Shown here: positions 25,181 to 33,192 of the stretch, piece after piece
Layout of the letters: each line of letters opens with the position of its first letter
Numbering within the stretch: position 1 is the first letter of the stretch
Assembly (NCBI RefSeq): GCF_023100805.1
Contig: NZ_CP095855.1
Coordinates: 6,365,001 to 6,429,000, forward strand
Origin: Chitinophaga filiformis
GTDB taxonomy: Bacteria; Bacteroidota; Bacteroidia; Chitinophagales; Chitinophagaceae
Length of the DNA: 64,000 nt
Direction of reading: 5' to 3'
Notes under the pieces: model-generated
What the model was told of the DNA's origin: nothing
Database searches by the model: none
What the model saw: the letters and a program-made list of their open reading frames with translations, nothing else
Translations under genes and position numbers: made by a program

Positions 25181-25220
25181 TTTATTAACCTGGGTGAACG
25201 AACAGGTCTGAGGGCGATCC

Positions 25221-25228
25221 TACCTTTG
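25221..25228 (+). promoter_or_regulatory. -7 element of the DUF4267 gene
   Basis: TACCTTTG fits TAnnTTTG and puts the transcript start about 20 nt before the ATG at 25256. This argues against the upstream in-frame TTG at 25226, which lies inside the element. Confidence 0.55.
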
Positions 25229-25255
25229 ATACATCAATTCAAAAATGTATCAAAA

Positions 25256-25666
25256 ATGAAAAAAACAAGTGCTGCAATCGCTTATGGGCTCACCTTCATT
25301 ACCGGTTCGCTGCTCATATTTATCGGCGCCCGCTTTTTCCTCTCACCCGATGTAGCTGAGCATGCCTTTGGTATACAGACTGTTACCGGCAACGATTTTT
25401 CCTTTCATTACATCAAAGGCATACGGGATCTTTCGGTTGGCATTGCCATACTGGCGATGCTGCTGACACGTACCCAAAGGGGCCTGGCTATCCTGTTGCT
25501 GGCCGGATCTCTCGTTCCGGTCACCGATTTCCTGGTCGTGCTGAACGCTCCCACCCATCTTACATCACAATTGTATCCTCATTTAACGGCCATTGTACTT
25601 GGCCTGCTGCTCGGATGCTATTATCTCTTCACCAAACCTCAACCTGCTTCATATGTTGCTCTTTAA
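25256..25666 (+). CDS. DUF4267 family membrane protein
   Basis: 136 residues from the ATG at 25256. Four hydrophobic segments (AAIAYGLTFITGSLLIFIGARFF, LSVGIAILAMLLT, GLAILLLAGSLVPVTDFLVVL, PHLTAIVLGLLLGCYYLFT). The motif HYIKGIRDLSVGIAI is typical of DUF4267. Function unknown. The downstream membrane protein gene overlaps its end by 14 bp, so the two are cotranscribed. Confidence 0.8.
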   Translation: MKKTSAAIAYGLTFITGSLLIFIGARFFLSPDVAEHAFGIQTVTGNDFSFHYIKGIRDLSVGIAILAMLLTRTQRGLAILLLAGSLVPVTDFLVVLNAPTHLTSQLYPHLTAIVLGLLLGCYYLFTKPQPASYVAL

Positions 25667-25985
25667 TACCATACTCCTGATCCACTTTTTGTGTTTTGCC
25701 ATCTACTTATGTGTACTACTGGCCCAATGGCGGGATTATGATACCCGTGTGCGGAACGCCTCCGGCCTGATCCTGGGTATCATTCTGCTGATCAGTGGTA
25801 TAGCGCTGGTAGCATTGAAATATCCTCACGTGAACTACTATAAAATTGTTCCTAAAACCAGCTTATTTGCACTGGTCACTATTATCAATATTCGTTTCAC
25901 CGGGAAGCCATATACAAAGCAGGCCTATTATGCACTGATAGCCATTGCCATACTGGCCGCATGTATTGCTGTATACCGTGTTTAA
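25653..25985 (+). CDS. Small four-helix membrane protein
   Basis: About 110 residues from the ATG at 25653, which overlaps the end of the DUF4267 gene. Four transmembrane segments (MLLFNTILLIHFLCFAIYLCVLL, ASGLILGIILLISGIALVAL, SLFALVTIINIRF, YYALIAIAILAACIAVYRV). No named family recognised. Partner role with the DUF4267 protein is inferred from overlap only. Confidence 0.7.
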   Translation: MLLFNTILLIHFLCFAIYLCVLLAQWRDYDTRVRNASGLILGIILLISGIALVALKYPHVNYYKIVPKTSLFALVTIINIRFTGKPYTKQAYYALIAIAILAACIAVYRV

Positions 25986-26007
25986 GGCATTAGTTCCGGT
26001 TTTAGGT

Positions 26008-26053
26008 AAGCGTGTGTCAGGATAAGTTCCATACTTTTTTCTGACACACGCTT
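26008..26053 (+). terminator. Terminator of the membrane-protein pair
   Basis: AAGCGTGTGTCAG and CTGACACACGCTT are perfect 13-bp arms with a 20-nt loop, 23 bp after the stop at 25985. No long T-run follows. Confidence 0.6.
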
Positions 26054-26134
26054 TGTTATAGTCCCCCTGATTTCTATATTTAACCCCTAATAGGCAAATA
26101 TTGCCATACTCAGGTCAATAAACTTTTCAAAATT

Positions 26135-28288
26135 ATGAGGAATTCCACCGCAGGTCCTTTCATGCTTGGGCTTGCCATGCTATTTGCTGCCACGTCAGGT
26201 AAAGGGCAGTCGCCAGGCAGCTACACGAAATATGTCAATACTTTCGTGGGCACAGCGCCGCTTACAGATCCGAAGATCCTGGGCTACCAGTTACCGGAAG
26301 GCTGGCGCTCCTGGGCAGGCCTTACATTTCCCGGCAGCTCTTTGCCGAATGCGATGGTACAGTTAAGTCCGATGACAGAATACGGATCAGGCGCCGGATA
26401 TGAATACGAGGATACCGTTATCCTGGGCTTTACGCATACCAACAAAGGACACTGGAATCTATGTAACATTCCCATCCTGCCGCTTTCCAATCCGGGCGCT
26501 ACATTCGGCTCGAGGTTCTCGCACAAAAAAGAAAGTGCCTCCCCTGGCTTTTACCAGGTGTACCTGGACGACTACAACGTAAACGTCAATCTGACCTCCA
26601 CGCTGAGATGCGGCTATCATCAGTACACCTATAAAAACAACGCAGGAAGACAGATACTCTTTGACCTGGCCAAAGCCAACAACAGGATCTCCGACTGGCA
26701 TATTGAACAAGCGGGCACCTCAGCTGTACAGGGCTATCAGCGTGCAGGCGGTAATATCTACTTCTATGCCGTACTGAACACCCCTATAGAAAAACTGGAA
26801 AAAAACCAGGAAGGCCAGCTTAACGGTTATGCCATCGTTCATGTAAAGGACGGCAGCAATGGTCCTGTTGAACTGAAAATAGGATTATCATTCGTCAGCA
26901 CGGAAAATGCGAAGCAGAACCTTGAACAGGAGATCGGCAACAGATCATTTGCCGATATCCGTAGTGAAGCGAACCGTACATGGGAAAAATTACTATCCTC
27001 CATACAGGTAAAAGGCGGTACTGAAAAACAAAGAAGGATGTTCTATTCCTGCCTGTACAGGTCATTCCTCTGGCCGGCCTTACGCAGTGATGTAAACGGG
27101 GAATTCACGGATGCAAAAGGCAAAGTGACCAAAGCCGGTTTTAACTACTATACCGAGCCTTCTCTCTGGGACACCTACCGCAACAAAGATGTGCTGTTGG
27201 GACTGATCTCTCCCCAGGTAACGCTCGACGTCATCAAATCCATGAAAGACGTGGGCGATAAAACAGGATTCATCCCCACCTTCTTCCATGGCGACCATGG
27301 CGCGTCTTCCATTGCAGGGGCCTATCTCCGGGGTATCGACAACTTTGACGTGAAAGGCACCTATGAAATATTACTGAGGAATGCCAATGTAGAAGGCGCC
27401 CGTCCGCACCTGAAAGAGTACATTGAAAAAGGTTATATCTCCGATCCGGATATTGCAGATCCGCATGTAGAAACAAAGGCAGCAGCAGGCGTATCTAAAA
27501 CACTGGAATATTCCTACGACGACTATTCCCTTGCCCAGATAGCCAAAAAGCTGGGCGATACCGCCAATTACCGGATACTGATGGCAAGATCCAAAAACTA
27601 CAGGAATATGTTTGATCCCGGCACACGCTTTATGAGAGGAAGACTGGCGGACGGATCCTGGATCAAAAACTTCAATCCGCAGTACCCCTACTACGAATAT
27701 ATGTACCGGGAAGCCAATGCATGGCAGGTCTCCTTCTTCGCCCCTCATGATATGAAAGGCCTGATCGAACTGTATGGCGGAGCGAAAGGATTTGAATCCA
27801 AACTGGATTCTCTCTTCACCCTTCCATGGAACCCGCAGTACATTGCCAGGAATGTGGAAACCATGATAGGCCAGTATTGCCATGGCAATCAGCCAGACCA
27901 TGAAGCGCCCTTTGCCTATTATTTCATCGGTAAACCGGAAAAATCACAAAAGATGATCGACACCATCCTCAATAGCCTGTACGGCATTGGAGAAGAAGGT
28001 ATCGCCCTCTGCGGAATGGATGATGCAGGAGAGATGTCGGCATGGTATGTATTAAGCGCTTCGGGCCTGTATACGTATTCCGCTACCGATCCTGAATACC
28101 TTGTAACCGTTCCGCTTTTCGACGAAGTGAAATGGCGGACCAGCACCGGCAAGCTGCTGACCCTAACAAAAAAGGGAAAAGGCAGAGCCCTTACAGCCAT
28201 CAGCGTGAACGGAAAAGAACAGAAAGGATACTTCGTACCTCATGACCTCTTCAGGAATGGCGGGAAGATTGAGATCGTTACCAAATAA
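26135..28288 (+). CDS. GH92 family alpha-mannosidase, secreted
   Basis: A 717-residue calcium-dependent exo-alpha-mannosidase family member with a signal peptide (about 1-24). Family marks: YVNTFVGTAP at the start of the mature protein, GFTHTNKGHWNLCNIPILP, the (alpha/alpha)6 half with SLWDTYRNKDVLLGLI, HGNQPDHEAPFAYYF, and GMDDAGEMSAWYVLSASGLY near the end. GH92 enzymes remove mannose from N-glycans or yeast mannan. Here there is no SusC/SusD pair nearby. Bond specificity cannot be read from the sequence. Confidence 0.93.
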   Translation: MRNSTAGPFMLGLAMLFAATSGKGQSPGSYTKYVNTFVGTAPLTDPKILGYQLPEGWRSWAGLTFPGSSLPNAMVQLSPMTEYGSGAGYEYEDTVILGFTHTNKGHWNLCNIPILPLSNPGATFGSRFSHKKESASPGFYQVYLDDYNVNVNLTSTLRCGYHQYTYKNNAGRQILFDLAKANNRISDWHIEQAGTSAVQGYQRAGGNIYFYAVLNTPIEKLEKNQEGQLNGYAIVHVKDGSNGPVELKIGLSFVSTENAKQNLEQEIGNRSFADIRSEANRTWEKLLSSIQVKGGTEKQRRMFYSCLYRSFLWPALRSDVNGEFTDAKGKVTKAGFNYYTEPSLWDTYRNKDVLLGLISPQVTLDVIKSMKDVGDKTGFIPTFFHGDHGASSIAGAYLRGIDNFDVKGTYEILLRNANVEGARPHLKEYIEKGYISDPDIADPHVETKAAAGVSKTLEYSYDDYSLAQIAKKLGDTANYRILMARSKNYRNMFDPGTRFMRGRLADGSWIKNFNPQYPYYEYMYREANAWQVSFFAPHDMKGLIELYGGAKGFESKLDSLFTLPWNPQYIARNVETMIGQYCHGNQPDHEAPFAYYFIGKPEKSQKMIDTILNSLYGIGEEGIALCGMDDAGEMSAWYVLSASGLYTYSATDPEYLVTVPLFDEVKWRTSTGKLLTLTKKGKGRALTAISVNGKEQKGYFVPHDLFRNGGKIEIVTK

Positions 28289-28402
28289 AACAACGGAAAA
28301 AACAGAAAATTAAAGAAAAGGTACTTCATATCTCGTGACTTGTCCGGGATTGATAAGCAGATTGAAATGGTCACGATATCCTGTTCTGATCCACAACAAC
28401 AG

Positions 28403-28446
28403 AAAGAGGCTATCTCCTGTCTATACAAACAGCAGATAGCCTCTTT
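28403..28446 (+). terminator. Terminator of the GH92 gene
   Basis: AAAGAGGCTATCT and AGATAGCCTCTTT are perfect 13-bp arms, followed by further T. It lies about 115 bp after the stop. Confidence 0.85.
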
Positions 28447-28509
28447 TTTTTCGCCTCTATAAAATGAGGGCATAAAAAATGTAAAAGACGTCGGTAAAAG
28501 AAGCCACCC

Positions 28510-28573
28510 AACAACCCAACAACCCAATAACTCAATAACTCAATAACCTAATAATCTAATAACTCAATAACCC
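28510..28573. repeat. Octanucleotide microsatellite, 8 units
   Basis: Eight 8-bp units of the form AACAACCC or AATAACTC with point variants (AATAACCT, AATAATCT, AATAACCC), exactly in phase over 64 bp. Confidence 0.9.
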
Positions 28574-28581
28574 AATCAGCA

Positions 28582-28644
28582 GCCAGGAAAGGCTGCAGGT
28601 GGAGATTCCTGGCCTAAGTTATTTGAAGCATGCTGACATGCTTC
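28582..28644. repeat. Two adjacent stem-loops
   Basis: GCCAGGAA (28582-28589) pairs with TTCCTGGC (28606-28613), and GAAGCATG (28625-28632) with CATGCTTC (28637-28644) around CTGA. Both are perfect 8-bp stems. Confidence 0.6.
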
Positions 28645-28774
28645 ACCAGGGGTTAAATCGACAAACCGATGCCCAACCAACCTACCAAAGCCAAATACCT
28701 GGAATGCTTCAAAGAACTCAGCCAGGGGTCCCACCTGCGAGCCTTTCCGGTAAGCCACCACAACAACACCATTA

Positions 28775-28871
28775 CGCCTTGTGATATGGACGACAATAAC
28801 CAATATCAGCAGCCTTTCTGTTTAGCCCACCATCACAACACCAATTCGCCTTGTGATATGGACGGCAATAA
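28775..28871 (+). repeat. Imperfect 72-bp direct repeat
   Basis: The stretch beginning CGCCTTGTGATATGGACG recurs at 28775 and 28847. The similarity extends leftwards through the CCACCACAACAACACC / CCACCATCACAACACC segments. Confidence 0.75.
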
Positions 28872-28913
28872 TTCAGTCCGAACAACTAAGCTTCCGGCAC
28901 CTCACATATGTAA

Positions 28914-29474
28914 TCAAGGACGCCCTTTCGGCTTAGGGATCACCTTTGTACCCTGCAGCTCAGGTATATAAACCCCATTCACCTTCTTATCTATTTTCTC
29001 AGTATAAGCGGCATCAAATACAATACGCCCTTTTTTGATCTCGTAGAACTTCGCCGGAACGTAATACATTGAATCCGCAGCAGGATAAGCCTCGGTCAGC
29101 TCACTTCCGCCGAACTCCAGCAACTCATCATGGTCCCAGTCTTTGATATCAGAAGCCACGGCCGTCATCAGCGAATCAGCCACCGAGTTATTAATACCGA
29201 ATATAACCAGCTTATTCCTGCCCGGATTAGCTGTAACCTCTAAAAACAAAAATACATTGCCACCATCCTCCATCAGGCGGTTACGTTTGCTTTTATAAAC
29301 AATATTGTCTGAAGCAAATTTGAAGGTCTTGTTGCCATTCACAATGATAGTGCCTTTGTACACCGCAATTTTCTGTTGTTTGCTGCTTGTAAAGTGCAGA
29401 TTGTCCTCTGCCTTCTGGGCAAAAGCCGGTAGGCCGATGAACAGCAGCAGTAGATGTCTGAGTTGAAGATGCAT
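28914..29474 (-). CDS. Secreted protein of unknown function
   Basis: A 186-residue protein with a signal peptide (LRHLLLLFIGLPAFAQ). The mature part is beta-rich, with IAVYKGTIIVNGNKTFKF, VFLFLEVTANPGRNKLVIFGI and a central acidic helix DWDHDELLEF. No family recognised. It ends beside the repeat-rich region and is likely monocistronic. Confidence 0.6.
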   Translation of the reverse strand: MHLQLRHLLLLFIGLPAFAQKAEDNLHFTSSKQQKIAVYKGTIIVNGNKTFKFASDNIVYKSKRNRLMEDGGNVFLFLEVTANPGRNKLVIFGINNSVADSLMTAVASDIKDWDHDELLEFGGSELTEAYPAADSMYYVPAKFYEIKKGRIVFDAAYTEKIDKKVNGVYIPELQGTKVIPKPKGRP

Positions 29475-29564
29475 AGGAATATTTTTTAATCAGGTGCCGA
29501 ACTTAAACAATTTTTCCCGAACCATATCATTCACAAAGCGGGGATTTTTACAAGGTGGGCAACC

Positions 29565-30107
29565 TCACCTCACCAGGTGAGGAAAAAGCTTCTCATCGAT
29601 CCTTTTCTTTTGTCGCAGATGATGCCTCATATGCATTTCCGCAAACTGCAGCCATTCAAAGGCATCAAAGAACGCAAACCCCGGATGTTCTGTTTTTCCG
29701 AGTGCGGTTGACAGGTCAATGTTATCAAACAAGCTATTCACTTCTGCTTTAATAGATGTCAGCGCCTGCACTAATTCATCCTTACTTTGCGGCGGTGTTA
29801 AATTGATATCGTTAAACGGATTCTCAAGCGCCATATCGGGGAAATCATTGTTCTGAAACATGATCCTGGCACGTGAACGCATACTTCTTTCAGCATAGCG
29901 GTTCTTTGATGCCAGCGCCGCTTTCATCTGCTCCAGGTAGAAATTGGTATCTTCTATAATGTGCACATACACCTGTCCCAGCGACCACCCATCAGCCTGC
30001 GGCTGTTGAAGCAGCATGTCGATTGAATAGTGTTCCAGTTGATCTATCCAATGCTGTGTAGTATGATTGAATTGTATAAGTAAGGCTTTTACTTTGCTGG
30101 TTTCCAT
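29565..30107 (-). CDS. DinB-like superfamily protein
   Basis: 181 residues if started at the ATG at 30107; a longer in-frame start at 30161 would add 18 residues with no family match. It is a four-helix bundle of the DinB/YfiT type: WIDQLEHYSIDMLLQQPQADGWSLGQVYVHIIED, and near the end EMHMRHHLRQKKRID. The spaced His residues (VHIIED and HHLRQ) would form the metal triad. Relatives include thiol-dependent transferases. Cytoplasmic; monocistronic. Confidence 0.85.
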   Translation of the reverse strand: METSKVKALLIQFNHTTQHWIDQLEHYSIDMLLQQPQADGWSLGQVYVHIIEDTNFYLEQMKAALASKNRYAERSMRSRARIMFQNNDFPDMALENPFNDINLTPPQSKDELVQALTSIKAEVNSLFDNIDLSTALGKTEHPGFAFFDAFEWLQFAEMHMRHHLRQKKRIDEKLFPHLVR

Positions 30108-30288
30108 ATAAAATTGGGGTTTAATATCCCTGTATATCAACTGCAATTTATCATTTAACACAATTCATCCCAAAGATATTAACGCGCTCATCAGGAAGAA
30201 CAGTAACCATTGAATAACAATCAGTTAACCAACATGCAGGTAAATAGTTCCTACCTTTATTGCACTATTACCAACTAAACGCTGAACG

Positions 30289-30858
30289 ATGAAAAAATAC
30301 CTATTGCCAACGGCAGCACTACTGTGCTGTATATTGTCATATGGCCAGCAGAACAGTACGCTCAGTGAAGTGGCCACTCTTCTATTCAGAAATGCAAAAA
30401 CGAATTTAACAACAGCAGAAAAAAACCAGATCGCCACGAAACTTGGCTTCGTTCTTTCAGGCAATAGAGAGCTTCCTTTTGCCCAGGACATGGAGAGCAG
30501 GGCTTATCCATTTAACGCCATCGTTTATCCGACCGACCTGAATAAGGACGGTAAACAGGAGATCTTTGTCTGGTTTGGCAACTCCTACACGTCAGGCAGT
30601 GCAGGCTCCAGTATCTCGCTGTTCATTAAAAATTCCGGCGGCGCTTATATAGATCATCTTGGCTTTCCCGGGCTTGCGCCCGACGTGCTGACCACGGTCA
30701 GCAAGGGATATCCTGACCTCCTTATCGGAGGCCCCGGGTTAGAATTCCCCGTGCTGAGATGGAATGGCAGAACATACGCCAATTTCCAATCCGTCAGGAA
30801 CGAGGATTATGACAAGCTGAAGAAAACGGGTGTAGAGGCCTTCGTCGTAAAAGAGTAA
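30289..30858 (+). CDS. Secreted protein of unknown function
   Basis: A 189-residue protein with a signal peptide (KKYLLPTAALLCCILSYGQ). The mature part has a DLNKDGKQEIFVWFGN segment like a calcium-binding FG-GAP/VCBS turn, followed by SISLFIKNSGGAYIDHLGFPGLAPDV. This suggests a small beta-propeller-like or single-blade domain. Function unknown. A near-consensus -7 element (TACCTTTA) lies about 40 bp upstream. Confidence 0.6.
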   Translation: MKKYLLPTAALLCCILSYGQQNSTLSEVATLLFRNAKTNLTTAEKNQIATKLGFVLSGNRELPFAQDMESRAYPFNAIVYPTDLNKDGKQEIFVWFGNSYTSGSAGSSISLFIKNSGGAYIDHLGFPGLAPDVLTTVSKGYPDLLIGGPGLEFPVLRWNGRTYANFQSVRNEDYDKLKKTGVEAFVVKE

Positions 30859-30897
30859 TTGCCCGGCCAACTTACAGCTACCGGCCTGTCGTTCCTG

Positions 30898-31146
30898 TTA
30901 ACAATGGTCCGGCAGGGGGATATTATTGACAGAGATCAGGCTGTCCAGCCTGATCACAAGCCCGTTATCCATCCTCATATATTCCACTTTGTTCAGGGCA
31001 TATACGTCTGCAATACGTGCGCTAAGGTCCTGCTCTTCGCCTGCTTCATCTCTGAATACGATCCTGCAAATAGTGCGCATGGTTGCCCAGGCCTCCAGTC
31101 GGTCATAGTAATTGCAATCAATTGGCTGATACGGCATATCTGGCAT
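30898..31146 (-). CDS. rof: Rho-binding antiterminator (Rof/YaeO-like)
   Basis: About 83 residues if started at 31146. The sequence MPYQPIDCNYYDRLE, the central strand IVFRDEAGEEQDLSARIADV and the end VEYMRMDNGLVIRLDSLISV line up with E. coli Rof (YQPINCDDYDNLE, VEYLVV, LRLDKI). Rof binds Rho and blocks its RNA-binding surface. A minus-strand -7 element (TAACTTTA, 31167-31174) means the longer in-frame start at 31167 would not be transcribed; 31137 is another option. Confidence 0.78.
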   Translation of the reverse strand: MPDMPYQPIDCNYYDRLEAWATMRTICRIVFRDEAGEEQDLSARIADVYALNKVEYMRMDNGLVIRLDSLISVNNIPLPDHC

Positions 31147-31288
31147 GTCCATTAATTTACTTAGCATAAAGTTACCTTTTGCCCGCTTATTTTTCCAACA
31201 ATTATCCGATGCAGACCGCTCATAAAGCGTAACGCTTCCCCCGCAGACATTTTACTAATTTGGAAGCACCAACAATAAAGGCTATACT

Positions 31289-32335
31289 ATGAAGACATTG
31301 TTCCTATCGCTTTACCTGCTGGCCGCCGGTTGCCTTACACCGGTCTTCGCTGCCCGGCTGGAAAGGGTAAATCAATTATCTGCAGGCGGACCATTACCCG
31401 CTTCCCTCTCCGATACCAATCTCACTATGTTCGGGCGTGGCATGTATCCCGGAGATGATACGACTTATGAGCACCTGAGGAATTCCGGTTTCAATACCGT
31501 GATCCTCTCCAGCTTCTACATCCACGCCAATGGAGACGTTTATTCCGGTGATGACCACAGGAATCCTGTCATACATGACGGTCAGTATGTAGGGAACAAA
31601 GCGTGGCTCAAATACGTAGCCTCGCTGAAGCAACAGCCTTCCTCTGTAACACGTATTGAAATATTGCTGGAAGGCAGGTGGTACAATCAGCCGCCCAATA
31701 CGTACGACTACATACAGGACTGGTATGACTCCACCCGCACTGTGGACGGCATTGTAACAGGCATCGGTCCTAACAGCACCTTGTACAAGATCATCCGGGT
31801 GATGAAGGAAGACATCGGCGTAGATGCTATCTGTATCGATGATGAATCTGTATACAACAGCGAATCCATCGCCAAACTGGGAGAACTGGCGGGCCATCTC
31901 AACCTGCATATGACACTATGCCCTTTTAGGAAAACCGAATACTGGAAAGACATCATCTGCCGTTCCCAGCCCGGCCTGATAGACGCCATCTACCTGCAAT
32001 GTTATGATGGCGGCAGGTTCAATGTGCCTGGTACCTGGAAGAACAAGCTACAGACCATGCTTCCGGTATATCCCATCTTCCTTTGCCGTGGCGCCTTCAG
32101 TACCTGCAACCCGGTACACAACAGTAAAACACCGGCCGATATCAAAGCTGAAATGATCAGGTTCAGAAAGGATTATCCCGAAATGAACGGCGGCGCTATC
32201 TGGCAGATGGCGGATGTAAAAAACTATATCAGGAATAACTGCGCTGTGCAATATCCGGAATCCGGCACATCCACCACATTAAGCCAGTATATCCTCGACC
32301 TCCGGAATAGCCTGAAGGACGGTCTTAGCGAATAG
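31289..32335 (+). CDS. Secreted TIM-barrel-like protein (GH18-like)
   Basis: A 348-residue protein with a signal peptide (KTLFLSLYLLAAGCLTPVFA). The order of strands and helices suggests a TIM barrel: GFNTVILSSFYI, SSVTRIEILLEGRWYN, VDAICIDDES (acidic cluster resembling the DxxDxDxE end of GH18), LNLHMTLCPF, IDAIYLQCYDGG and MNGGAIWQMAD. No exact GH18 motif, so this is a fold-level call. Substrate unknown. Confidence 0.6.
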   Translation: MKTLFLSLYLLAAGCLTPVFAARLERVNQLSAGGPLPASLSDTNLTMFGRGMYPGDDTTYEHLRNSGFNTVILSSFYIHANGDVYSGDDHRNPVIHDGQYVGNKAWLKYVASLKQQPSSVTRIEILLEGRWYNQPPNTYDYIQDWYDSTRTVDGIVTGIGPNSTLYKIIRVMKEDIGVDAICIDDESVYNSESIAKLGELAGHLNLHMTLCPFRKTEYWKDIICRSQPGLIDAIYLQCYDGGRFNVPGTWKNKLQTMLPVYPIFLCRGAFSTCNPVHNSKTPADIKAEMIRFRKDYPEMNGGAIWQMADVKNYIRNNCAVQYPESGTSTTLSQYILDLRNSLKDGLSE

Positions 32336-32375
32336 ATCCTGCCACGCTTTCAATACAGGCAAACATATTTTCTAT

Positions 32376-32411
32376 AGAAGGCCTTGTGTTCAACAGACAC
32401 AGGGCCTTTCT
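32376..32411 (+). terminator. Terminator of the TIM-barrel gene
   Basis: An imperfect stem AGAAGGCCTTGTGT / ACACAGGGCCTTTCT ending in T-rich sequence, about 40 bp after the stop. Confidence 0.6.
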
Positions 32412-32556
32412 TATATACCTCCCAGGGTAGCGACAATTTTGTACTGATCTGGCATCCCATGGTTAAATATTTCTTAAAATGACCATTTACAGACGGGGGC
32501 ATTAGCAGCAGCACAGGGATCATACTATATTTAGGCCATCACTGAAATCCCGATAT

Positions 32557-33192
32557 ATGCTGCAACTGGCAGATTTCGAAAAGGCGTACAACCACACGCC
32601 CGTCCTGCAAATTCCCCGGCTCGAAATAGGACCGGGCATCTACTGGATCAAAGGAGCCAATGGCTCGGGAAAGAGCACATTGCTAAAGGCGATTGCCGGT
32701 ATTATTGACTTCTCAGGAAATATCCTGCTGAATGATACCAGTATCAAGAGGCAGGCGGTCGACTATCGCCGGCGTATCAGTTTTGCGGAAGCCGAACCAG
32801 TGTTCCCGGAATTCCTGACGGGCAGGGAAATGATAGCGCTTTTTATGACTGCCCGGCAGGCACCCGCCGGACAAGCAAGTCCTTACCTGGAAAGCATGCA
32901 GATGCAGGCATACCTCGATCAGCCTTTAGGCGCCTATTCCAGCGGTATGCTGAAAAAGCTGTCACTCCTGCTGGCATTTATAGGTACGCCCAGCCTGATA
33001 TTGCTCGATGAACCACTGATCACTTTAGACACAGCCTCACTGGCGATTCTTTACGACTGGATCAGGGAAAGACAAGCGGCCCAGGGCACTTCCTTCCTTC
33101 TCTCCTCGCACCAGGCACTGGAACAAAACACCCTGCACATCAGCGGCACGCTTCAGGTGGCAGATAAAACCGTAAAATGGCTTCCGGCATGA
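32557..33192 (+). CDS. ABC transporter ATP-binding protein
   Basis: A 211-residue nucleotide-binding subunit. Walker A GANGSGKST at about residues 34-42; ABC signature YSSGMLKKLS in the middle, a variant of LSGGQ; Walker B LILLDEP; H-loop SSHQ. The short length fits a dedicated exporter subunit. Its stop overlaps the start of the membrane gene (ATGA at 33189-33192). Confidence 0.93.
   Translation: MLQLADFEKAYNHTPVLQIPRLEIGPGIYWIKGANGSGKSTLLKAIAGIIDFSGNILLNDTSIKRQAVDYRRRISFAEAEPVFPEFLTGREMIALFMTARQAPAGQASPYLESMQMQAYLDQPLGAYSSGMLKKLSLLLAFIGTPSLILLDEPLITLDTASLAILYDWIRERQAAQGTSFLLSSHQALEQNTLHISGTLQVADKTVKWLPA

Larger units (their letters stand above)
24755..25183 (+). repeat. 143-bp tandem repeat, three units
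   Basis: Units at 24755-24897, 24898-25040 and 25041-25183, with no gaps. Unit 1 is the 3' end of the Crp-like gene. Units 1 and 2 differ at 7 positions, all third codon positions and synonymous. Units 1 and 3 differ at 5 synonymous positions plus a two-base change giving Ile to Ala. Because 143 is not a multiple of 3, each unit is read in a new frame from its own ATG. Confidence 0.97.
28289..28913. other. Long repeat-rich, gene-free region
   Basis: Holds the GH92 terminator, an octamer microsatellite (28510-28573), two perfect 8-bp stem-loops (28582-28613 and 28625-28644) and an imperfect direct repeat with a 72-bp period (28775-28871). Open frames through it lack family resemblance and look like by-products of the repeats. 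Confidence 0.7.

Noticed and set aside
24755..25183. A CRISPR array, because of regular direct repeats
   Set aside because: Units are 143 bp with no spacers and encode the end of a known protein.
28510..28573. A CRISPR-like or origin iteron array
   Set aside because: 8-bp units with no spacers and no replication or Cas genes nearby fit a microsatellite.
28669..28971. A 100-codon plus-strand frame and a 75-codon minus-strand frame in the repeat-rich gap
   Set aside because: They span stem-loops and the 72-bp repeat and overlap the end of the next gene. No recognisable protein features, so they are treated as by-products of repeats.
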